The translations under genes were made by a program, and so were the position numbers. A stretch of DNA of 44,982 nt. It comes from Solicoccozyma terricola (lineage: Eukaryota > Basidiomycota > Tremellomycetes > Filobasidiales > Piskurozymaceae). The notes under the pieces were generated by a model, which saw only the letters and a list, made by a program, of their open reading frames with translations, made no database searches and was not told the DNA's origin. The DNA is taken from the NCBI GenBank assembly GCA_001600875.1, contig BCLD01000001.1, positions 1,632,858 through 1,677,839 of the forward strand. Direction: 5' to 3'. Numbering within the stretch: the stretch's first letter is position 1; every line of letters starts with the position of its first letter. Below, in pieces: positions 1 to 7,797 of the stretch.

Positions 1-84
1 GACACGTGACACAAATAGGCGACTGAAGATGGTCTTCGTTCGGAGCATATAGTCCGCCTCATCATCAGCTACACCACCACCACC

Positions 85-85
<1 letters not shown>

Positions 86-131
<46 letters not shown>
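86..131 (+). repeat. Poly-C tract (46 C) in the 5' flank of GPI11
   Basis: A run of 46 C follows several CAC triplets and ends 14 bases before the GPI11 start codon. It lies in the presumed 5' untranslated region. It is one of at least eight long C or G homopolymers in the window. Its true length may be uncertain because of sequencing or assembly. Confidence 0.9.
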
Positions 132-145
132 ACCCCCCACACACC

Positions 146-1312
146 ATGGCCACCCTCGACCCCATCGCCGTCCTTTCTAAACAATCCCTTCTCGCCCTCC
201 TTCTCCTCTTCTCCTTCTTCTACCTCCCTCGGTCACCCGCCTACTTTTCCTCCCAACAGAGTCTTCCCATCCAACGTTCCTCGGCAGACAGACCTGAACA
301 TCCATTCTTGACGCCTGTAACTGCCGATCCTCTCGGAAGCTCGTTATGGCAGCTTACCGGGGTGGTCTTTTCGATGCTTTGGTGGGGAGATTGGTTGAGA
401 GAGTTGTGGGTGAAGGACAAGGTAGCAAAGAGGGGCGTGAAGGGTCAGTGGGATGATCAGAGTAGCGAGGTAGCTGAGAAACAAGGGGAGATGGGTCGTC
501 GGTTGGCGGTATGTGGTTGCAAGTCCTCCGTTGCAGTCGAGGTTGCACTCGGGTTTCACTCAGGTACTGACCACAATGGCTCGAATAGTCGGCTCAGCAA
601 GCCATGATAACAACCATCTTCATCGCCCTGCTCATCTTCCTGCTACTCTTGCTCCTCGGAGCTCCAACCACATCGTACGTGATCGTTGCTACCAAGCAGG
701 ATCATCCCCGCTGACCGTTTTCTGTCCTCCGACCCCATGCGAAATCAAGACATCACCTTCACTCTGCCGCTCTCGCTCTCCATCTCGCCTTCCTCCTTGC
801 ATACCCATTATTCAACGCTCTCGGTGTTCCTTCAATGTATGAAAGTGGGATGTACGATCGATTCCGTCTATCCCGTTTACTATGCGACGTCGAGTGAGTG
901 CAGTCGACGTCGTCACTTTCTTCCCGAGATGCTGAGCGGTTTCCCCCGCCGTCAGCCTCCAATCTCCATTGGAAAAGATCACCATATTACCGATTGTAGG
1001 GACAATCATTGGAGCGTGGATTGGGGTGATTCCATTCGCGCTGGATTGGGATAGACCTTGGCAGGTATGTCTTGTCCTCCCGTTCCCATCACCCGTTCAC
1101 GACGTCACCCCGAAGTTGACTCGAAAGGTTGGAAATAACAGGCCTACCCACTTCCGCCAATCTTCTGCTCGACAATCGGATTCCTCTTTGGTTGTCTGAT
1201 CGCGGGTGTAAGTAGCGTTGAGAACGTGGGTAAGATCGTGCCAGTAGACACACCGGTCAAGAAAAGTATAGGAAAGACCACGCAAAAGACCAAGGCTTCT
1301 CGAAAAAGATAG
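146..1312 (+). CDS. GPI11: GPI11 / PIG-F, GPI-anchor ethanolamine-phosphate transfer subunit
   Basis: Five exons joined in frame: 146-508, 598-674, 750-893, 956-1064 and 1142-1312, giving about 287 residues. The family sits in the ER membrane and acts with the catalytic subunits (Gpi13/PIG-O, Gpi7) that add ethanolamine phosphate to GPI mannoses. Seen in the sequence: a hydrophobic N-terminal segment, the DPLGSSLWQLTG region, a leucine-rich helix followed by GAP, a HHLHSAALALHL segment, and the family signature GAWIGVIPFALDWDRPWQ with AYPLPP directly after the last intron. The tail is lysine-rich, as expected for a cytosolic end. Introns are 62-89 bp; the second uses an AAG acceptor. The start is the first ATG of the open frame, in the context CACCATGG. 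The family call is firm. The second and third exon borders rest on frame and family resemblance. Confidence 0.9.
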
Positions 1313-1420
1313 AATGAATAACGCCGGGGTGGTTGAACGAAAAATGATACGAAAACGAACCGCGAAAGACTGGATCTTCCAACGACACCATTATCATAGC
1401 GTCCAACGGTGACATCACAC

Positions 1421-2366
1421 TCAATCCCTATGAATCAACAAAAACAAACTCAAAATACCTAATAGGCCATATTTGAGTTGCGGAAAGTCGTTCTAATGGC
1501 GCCCGACGCCGGTTGTTTTGGAGGTCAGTAAATCCCTCGTGGAGGGAGGAGGAGAGCAGACATACCATTGCTATGGTCACGTATCCTACGTATGGTAAAA
1601 AGCTGCGAACCAAGGTTAAGATGTATCCCTCCGTCGTTAAACCGTCATAACGCATATCCCCCACTCACCCTCTCACTTTCCCAACGACATGCTCCCTCTC
1701 AACCCATTTCATACCTTTCCCGTACAATTGAAGATCATCCAATGCGTTGTTGTCTCCTTTGGTAAGGAGGCGTTGGGTCGAGTTGCTGTCGGTGGAAAGG
1801 TTAGATTGCAATGTTGCGTTGAGGGGGAGACACGGTGGATAAGGACTTGCCTCTTGTGTGTCTCAATTACTCGATGAACGATTGGGATATCACCTCCCGG
1901 TCTATATACCGGTGAGAATCGACGTTTCGTTGTCAATGGGTCGTTGCTATGAGATCGAATGACACCAACGGCGCACGACTTACACCTTGTACACGGTGAT
2001 ATCCCCAACGACGTAATCCACTCCATCATGATTCGTTAGAAACAAAATATCACCTCTATAGAATGCAGGTTCCATTGAACCTCTGTTCCGCGTCGACGGT
2101 GTTAGTGGCGTGGCAGCGATGGATCCGACGGCCGACGACGACTCACGACAAGACGACAACAACAGGAGACTCTGAATTGGTCGCTATTGAAAGAGCTTTC
2201 CAGCACATTAGACCGCCAGCTACGACGATTGCAAAGTTCAGAACTTGAAGGAGGAGCTGGTGGTGGAGGGACACGGTCGGTCAGCCGAGGTCGGTGGGAC
2301 GAATCGCAAGTAACGTACACCTCGCCATCCTAGCTTCCGTATCTGTGCGAGTTCGGATTGAAACAT
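1421..2366 (-). CDS. SEC11: SEC11, catalytic subunit of the ER signal peptidase complex
   Basis: Seven exons: 2366-2319, 2256-2147, 2082-1984, 1901-1851, 1785-1669, 1602-1566 and 1492-1421, giving 177 residues, the usual size for this family. The protein starts [16 protein letters not shown], followed by one membrane helix ([14 protein letters not shown]). The S26-type peptidase boxes are all present: GSMEPAF with nucleophile Ser55, IVHRV with His95, and KGDNNALDD with Asp114 and Asp120. It cleaves signal peptides in the ER lumen. The C-terminus shows [21 protein letters not shown] and then a hydrophobic tail, typical of Sec11. Intron 4 (1850-1786) has a GCAAGT donor, so it is a GC-AG intron. 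The gene is divergent from the small gene at 2527, leaving about 160 bp of shared promoter space that holds a 15-G run. Confidence 0.95.
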
Positions 2367-2526
2367 GGTGTGTTGTAGTGATGACGGTGTGGTTGAAGGG
2401 GGGGGGGGGGGGCGGGCGGGATGGGTTAACAGCGAATGCTCTGTCCCGGTCATCCTAGCCCGCACAAGTCCGAACCACTCGCACCAGTCCACAACCCTCG
2501 ACCGGTTGGGTACAGTCACATCCATC
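2367..2526. promoter_or_regulatory. Shared upstream region of SEC11 and the TRIR-like gene
   Basis: The 160 bp between the two divergent start codons must hold both promoters and 5' leaders. It contains a run of 15 G at 2398-2412 followed by GC-rich sequence. I see no clear TATA box. The assignment rests only on position. Confidence 0.5.
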
Positions 2527-3142
2527 ATGAGCTCGTCTTCCACACCCCCTGTTGCTTCGGGATCGGCACCCTCCCCATCTCTCAGCAAGTCCAAGGCAAC
2601 AGCGTTGAAAAACGGGACGGCGGATAAACCACCAGCTAATGTATTCCAGGTACGTGATGATACGTACACCCCGTCCAACTACTTTCGTGGATCTCTCCGA
2701 CCTAACTTTCTGGTCCTCGGGATACACAGAACGATGGCTCATTCCTGCAACACTTTCAAAGCGCTTCAAAACCTACCAAGGTGAGGTGGTTTGCGTGGCG
2801 TACGGGCAACTCTTCGTTAACCTAATCCCCATCGACAGGCAAAGACCGAGGAAGAGAAGAAGGCGCTGTCCCTAGCTCAGAAGAAGGCGTTTGATGATCG
2901 ATTTGTACGTGTGCCCCCCCCCCCCCCCCCCCCCTTCTTCCTCCCTCCACTAATATCCACCCCCCTCCCCCCATCCACCATCACAACAGAAGAAAAGAGG
3001 GAAAAGACCTCTCCCGCCATCCGAAGACGAGTCTTCCAAGAAACCGAAACAAGAACTATCAGCGTATGAAAAGGAGATAAAGATGCATGAATCGAGGAGT
3101 TTGAAGGATGCAGGGAGTGGGGTTAGGAGTATAATGAAGTGA
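2527..3142 (+). CDS. Small TRIR/C19orf43-like nuclear protein, with a frame problem in exon 3
   Basis: Exons 2527-2649, 2730-2780, a short third exon ending at 2905, and 2990-3142. The N-terminus is Ser/Pro-rich, then comes the motif NVFQNDGSFLQHFQ, a Lys/Glu-rich helix, KKRGKRPLPP and a lysine-rich tail ending GVRSIMK. Spacing of NDGSFL, a KK-x-K patch and a terminal basic end resembles the metazoan TRIR (C19orf43) family; this is inference from motifs only. From the obvious acceptor at 2838 the frame reads AKTEEEKKALSLAQ and then hits TGA at 2893, because one G too many (about 2881) separates it from the frame of KKAFDDRF. An acceptor at 2875 (CCCTAG) keeps the frame but drops the Lys/Glu-rich helix. 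The last intron contains 20 C. The gene converges on PEX3. Confidence 0.7.
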
Positions 3143-3242
3143 TGCGGTGAACCATGACCACGGGGGGGACACGGGGCCACGTCGCTGTTGTACACTAAAA
3201 ACTCGCGAAAAACCTTGAATGAATAATTACACTGGGTTCCAT

Positions 3243-4323
3243 TCACGCAAGCTCGTATCCTACAACCTCCGAGTCCATTTCCAACTCTCCGAAATCTCCA
3301 AATACCAACGCGGAGAACGATTGTAAATCCGAGCTCGCCAACAGCCTCTGTCGGATGGCATTCACCTCGTCAACGTTCATTTCTAAGAGAGGTATATGGA
3401 CGCGGACTCACATCAACAGCCTTATCAGGATACCCCATCCACACCTCCTTACCCCACCTCCCTACACAAGGCAAACATTCGGCCAACTTCTTGATTCCTT
3501 CATCTTCACCCGAGTAAACTTCATCCACCAACTCTGCCACCATCTCGTCCTGCAGAGAATCCTGGAATTGAGTGTTCAACAGGGAGAAATCGGGGGATTG
3601 GAAGTGGGATCGCATCTCGGAGAGGAGAGGGAGGAGGGAGGGTGAGTATGGTGGGGTTGGGAGAGGTGATGGACCGGGAGTTATGCTCAGGGATGAGAGG
3701 ATGGAGGTGAATTCGTCGGGAGATGATGGTGGAAGGAGGGCGTGGAGGAATCTGTAAACTGGGGGGGGTCAGAACGTGTGTGCAACGTAGGGGTGAGCAT
3801 GCGACTCACGGAAGAGTCTCGGTGGTCCCATCAACCTCTGCTCTTATATTCCTGATCAACGCGGACCATTCCAAGGCCGTCACAGGTTGTTTCAGTTTCA
3901 TACTGTGTAGCGAGGGTGTTTTAGCCATGGTAATAAAGCCAACGCTCTTCCGAAACTCACTCCCCGCAAACATCTTGCACACATACCGCCACTTTCTCTT
4001 CGATAAGCTGCCATCCGACGTGGAGAAGCCACCAACTAAAGCGAAGGAAAATTCTATCCAGTTCTGCGGGATCCGTGGTGGTTGGCTCGCTCCTTTGACT
4101 TTGAACGATCGGTGATAATCCCATATCAGCGATTGAAAAGTACGTCCACGGTAGTTGCCATCGAGAGGTTGAAATTGCAGCCGACGATTCATTCGTCTCG
4201 GACCGGAGCTCACGCAGATACTGTCGACGAGCCATGATGGAGAGTTGGGAGGTTGTTTGGAGGATGACAAGTGGGATGAGGTAGATGGAAGTGACGGCTC
4301 GTGTGATGGCTGTGCGGCCGCGC

Positions 4324-4379
<56 letters not shown>

Positions 4380-5336
4380 CGGGGGCCGGGCTGGTTAGTC
4401 GGCCAATCAACCCTCGCAATCCGATCTCACTCTTCTCTTAGGATTCACCTTTACCTCGTTCCACAACTTGGCCTTGCCGCCAACCACCCTCGGCGGCGGC
4501 GGCGACTGCTTTGTGAACGTCTCGAATTGCGATCGTGGTGATATCGTTGGAGATTGTAGGAGTGGCGGAGAATTCCCCGCACTCGTTTGAGACGGCGGGG
4601 AGTGCGAATCGATGGATAAAGACAGGGTCTGCGAGGGTGATGACATTGCCACCTTGTGGTGTTTTTGACCCCCGCGTCAGTTACAACGACGAACGACGAT
4701 ACCACGCAAGCGCCGTCACTCACCGACTCTCCATCGATTGAACTCGTGTACGCTCCGGAAGGTAACGACATATTCTCAGTCCTCGTCGTACTAGGTCCCG
4801 GACTCTGTTCCACCTGCAACCTCTGATTCTCAAACTCGCTTGCCCAACTATCCGGTAGCAGGATCTCGTTCGGCCGAGTCGGCGACGACGTTCTCTTGCT
4901 AGGATCGGAACCGTCATCGCTCGCCACACTTATCTGTATACTATCCGTCATCGATGGAGTGCCTGACTTGTTGGATAACTCCCGCAACTGCGCAAACAAC
5001 GATTCAACATCGAGTTTCTGTACGAGTTGGTCGTAAACCGTTGGGAACAGCGCGTAAACGGTGAATGAGACGTCGGATAGAGTTGAAGTGAAGTGGTTTC
5101 GTAATCTGTCCACCGGCGTTCTCCTCGTTAGCACCACGACGCACCACCCGGCGCGGAGCTGAGCCACCTAGCACTCACCCTTCCCGTCTCTTCCTCTCCA
5201 CCGACGCTCTCAAACCCGCTTCCCTCAATGTACTCCGGATATACCCAGTCGCTACCCACACGGATGCGAGAGTGAGACCGAATGCTAGTCCCCACGAGGG
5301 TAGCCGTCGGCGTATACGTTCTCGAGTGGTGGTCAT
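3243..5336 (-). CDS. PEX3: PEX3, peroxisomal membrane biogenesis factor (peroxin-3)
   Basis: Exons 5336-5179, 5105-4724, 4652-4449, 4309-3961, 3902-3810, 3751-3412 and 3347-3243. Pex3 is the peroxisome/ER membrane receptor for Pex19 and inserts membrane proteins. Evidence: N-terminal helix LPSWGLAFGLTLASVWVATGY after a basic start; LRNHFTSTLSDVSFTVYALFPTV and LDVESL; KAKLWNEVK; ITRAVTSIYLIPLV; FSWWLLHVGW; and the C-terminal RLLASSDLQSFSALVFGDF, each in family order. Start: MTTTRERIRRR is preferred, but an upstream in-frame ATG at 5387 is possible. The acceptor of exon 3 could also be 4628. Exons 3 and 4 do not join in frame: exon 3 ends in phase 0 and exon 4 needs one extra base. The intron between them holds 54 C (sense strand), so a mini-exon or a few bases may be hidden or mis-assembled there. 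Confidence 0.9.
4326..4379 (-). repeat. 54-nt poly-C (sense) tract in a PEX3 intron
   Basis: 54 consecutive G on the plus strand, flanked by GC-rich sequence with CCCGGG and GCGGCCGC. It lies between the PEX3 exons ending at 4449 and starting at 4309, where the reading frames do not match. The length is probably not exact. Confidence 0.85.
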
Positions 5337-5828
5337 GGTGAGTGGTGGGAGGTGGTGGGTGGTGGGTGGTGGGTGGTAGGTCAGCATACATGCGTTGATA
5401 TAGCCGGAGTTGGCGGTTGAAATAAGTAGAGATGCGGCTGATTAGTCAGCGAGATCGGGGGGCGGGGGGCGGGGATTGAGTCGCCACCCGCTGCTGCTTC
5501 GGGTGTCGTTGTATGGATTGCAATGTCTGTCAGGAAAGAAGTTCAATGTCTGAGGGGACTTGATGCAGTCTTTGTTCCAAGGGAAATTTCTGATTCATAT
5601 TCAGTTGAATGTTCGAATAGGGCGTGATGGATTGTGAGACGCGTGTGATGGGATTCGTGTGATGGATAATGATACGTTGGGCGGCTTGGGATAGTATGCG
5701 ATGAGAAGCAGCTGCTATGAACCACACATGAGATATTTCTACCGGAAACAGGAATACAAGAAATGCCATCTTCTTTGCGGTGGGATGATGGAGTCGGTAT
5801 CGGACGATGATATATCGTATAGCCCTTT
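5337..5828. other. PEX3 upstream region up to the retrotransposon
   Basis: About 490 bp with no gene I can support. It holds simple GGTGGTGGGT repeats near 5345-5385 (sense PEX3 leader) and a G-rich stretch near 5457-5475. The target duplication CCTTT occupies 5824-5828. Confidence 0.6.
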
Positions 5829-6284
5829 TGTCAGGACCTAAAGACGAACAACATGGTCCTCGCGTATAAAGGATGACGAATTATGACGAATCATGACGAA
5901 TCATCAAATTTTCAACTGTTCAAGCNCCGACAAGCTCCGAAGTGGGATATTCGAGACCATAGGTGGTCACCAGACCCTTCTAGATGGTCACAGGATCCGC
6001 TAGGATCCGCTAGGAGGTAGTGTTAAGCTGGAGGGGGTATTAGATTCGAAGAGAGCGCTCGAATTAGTCCCAGAGACTTGTATTGAGCAATATTATGATA
6101 ACTTAGTATATCCATTACCTATACTAAGAAAGACAACATCCAGGCCAATAGTCGCAGCTGCTATAGGTCTNTACACGTCTACGCTGCATCAGAGAAGTGT
6201 CCCCACGACTTATTTGTTACTCTAAGACTGCATCAGAGCCTGGTCCTTAGTAGTGGCCACTTGGGCGACGATCGCGTCTTGACA
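5829..6284 (+). repeat. 5' LTR of the chromovirus
   Basis: 456 bp, TG...CA ends, matching 13656-14111 except at four substitutions and two N. It includes CGTATAAAGG near 5860, three TGACGAAT(T/C)A repeats, and GAGCAATATTAT at 6085-6096, which is complementary to the bases just after the LTR. Confidence 0.95.
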
Positions 6285-6286
6285 GT

Positions 6287-6298
6287 ATAATATTGCTC
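6287..6298 (+). other. Primer binding site, probably self-primed (Tf1-like)
   Basis: The sequence ATAATATTGCTC starts two bases after the 5' LTR. It is the exact reverse complement of GAGCAATATTAT inside the LTR (6085-6096). Tf1-type elements prime minus-strand synthesis with the 5' end of their own mRNA, which pairs with such a site. I see no match to a usual tRNA primer beginning TGG. The transcription start at about 6085 is inferred. Confidence 0.65.
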
Positions 6299-6302
6299 CC
6301 TT

Positions 6303-6536
6303 ATCTGNGCAATGTTAAGGGGTAATGAGTAATGGGGAATCAGAGGAAGAATCAACAGTAACACGACTACGATCTCGAAAGGTTGCTAAGTTGCAACCAG
6401 GTCCGTTATATTCGTATACATCTGGGCAATGTTAAGGGGTAATGAGTAATGGGGAATCAGAGGAAGAATCAACAGTAACTCGACTACGATCTCGAAAGGT
6501 TGCTAAGTTGCAACCAGGTCCGTTATATTCGTATAC
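6303..6536 (+). repeat. 117-bp tandem duplication covering the gag start
   Basis: Positions 6303-6419 and 6420-6536 are almost identical direct copies, 39 codons long. The first copy has its own ATG (6325) but its frame ends at TAA 6433-6435 just inside the second copy. It thus forms a 36-codon upstream ORF before the functional gag start at 6442. One N (6308) lies in the first copy. Confidence 0.9.
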
Positions 6537-7797
6537 GAAAACAAAGGCAACAGCGAAAATGCCTTCGGAACCAAGTTCTCCTGGTAGAGAACCCGCACTA
6601 ATCACTTCATCTGTAGAAGCAGAATTGAAGTTGATTATGGAACAACAACAACAAATTATCGAAAAACAACAACAACAACTTGATGCATTGTCTGCAAGGG
6701 TAGCAGCAAGTCGGCTTACATCAGAAGAAAGGAAAGAAGAGGAAATAATTTCTAGCAAAGGAAAGGGAAAGGATACGGAAGCGTACAGATCCGTACGGAA
6801 AAGTACGGAAAATTCTGAAAGCGATAGTGAAATCGACTTTAAGGGTGGAATTAAACAAGCGAATATTCCGATGTTTTACGGAAAGAAGGGAGAAACGGAG
6901 GAATGGAGAAAGTTCCACGCTGCAATGGAAATTCATTTCGCCCTACATACCAAGCAGTTCAAGCTCGATAAGGTCAAGATTCTCTATATTATTATGAACT
7001 TCCGGGATGAAGCTATGGAAACTATACAACCATATTTAGTCATGAAGGAAGAGGATAAACCTATGTGGATGAAGGAATATAGCAAATTTGTCGAACATAT
7101 GGAACAAAGCTATCAAGATCCTAACGAAGGCCAAGTTAATCTTCAAAAGTTATGGAATACTCCTCAAAAAGTTGGGCAATCGATTTTGGATTATCAACGA
7201 GACTTTGAATTGATCGCAGCGAGATGTCCGCAAGTGGAAGATGCCACTAAGGCTTTCATCTATTTTAAAGGTTTATCGGACGAGTTGAAAACACTGGTAA
7301 TCCATCAGAATAATCAAATGCCTACTACGCTTGACAGCATGAAGAAAGCAGCAAGTAATTCCGCATTTGCTGAAAAGACGCTGGCATTATCTTTACGCTC
7401 TTCAAGCACTTTTGCTGGAGGTGCAAGAGGAACTGGATTTAGGCCACGACCACCACGTCCGTGGCAGGTTGGAGAGGTTTTGGAAACGGAAACACCACGA
7501 TATAGTCAAAAGTATCCACCATCAAATCAGCCGTTAGGAAATTATTCAAGTAGGCCGCCAAAGAATCCTCAAATGTCAGCTGAGCAGAAAGCAGAAAGAG
7601 ACAGGCGATTCCGCGAGGGGCTGTGTTTAGCCTGTGCAAGCAAAGATCATCTGTACAAAAATTGCCCTAAGAAGCAACAGAAAGCGGATGCAACGGCTAA
7701 AGCTCCATTTAGTGGATTCAAAAGTGGACCCAATTATCGACCTGTAGGAATACTCAAGCGAGAAGATTCACAAGGGGAAGAAAGTTCAAAAAAATAG
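6442..7797 (+). CDS. Gag polyprotein of the chromovirus
   Basis: 451 residues in one open frame. The structural protein forms the virus-like particle that packages the RNA. Visible: a Gln-rich coiled-coil-like stretch (about residues 63-85), a retrotransposon gag domain around residues 150-270, a Pro/Arg-rich linker, and one zinc knuckle CLACASKDHLYKNC (C395, C398, H403, C408; CX2CX4HX4C) for RNA binding. The frame ends at TAG 7795-7797, overlapping pol. The start at 6442 is the first ATG of the long frame; a duplicated copy of the same start lies at 6325 but stops early. Confidence 0.95.
   Translation: MSNGESEEESTVTRLRSRKVAKLQPGPLYSYTKTKATAKMPSEPSSPGREPALITSSVEAELKLIMEQQQQIIEKQQQQLDALSARVAASRLTSEERKEEEIISSKGKGKDTEAYRSVRKSTENSESDSEIDFKGGIKQANIPMFYGKKGETEEWRKFHAAMEIHFALHTKQFKLDKVKILYIIMNFRDEAMETIQPYLVMKEEDKPMWMKEYSKFVEHMEQSYQDPNEGQVNLQKLWNTPQKVGQSILDYQRDFELIAARCPQVEDATKAFIYFKGLSDELKTLVIHQNNQMPTTLDSMKKAASNSAFAEKTLALSLRSSSTFAGGARGTGFRPRPPRPWQVGEVLETETPRYSQKYPPSNQPLGNYSSRPPKNPQMSAEQKAERDRRFREGLCLACASKDHLYKNCPKKQQKADATAKAPFSGFKSGPNYRPVGILKREDSQGEESSKK
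7788..7794 (+). promoter_or_regulatory. Slippery heptamer A AAA AAA for -1 gag-pol frameshifting
   Basis: Seven A directly precede the gag stop TAG and are in register with the gag codons (tcA AAA AAA TAG). Pol lies in the -1 frame relative to gag. A slip of one base back gives AAA AAA ATA GTG and continues into pol without a stop. This fits the X XXY YYZ rule for programmed -1 frameshifting. I did not fold the downstream RNA. Confidence 0.7.

Noticed and set aside
4210..4541. Poly-Pro or poly-Gly ORFs across the 54-nt homopolymer
   Set aside because: They are produced by the homopolymer in a PEX3 intron.
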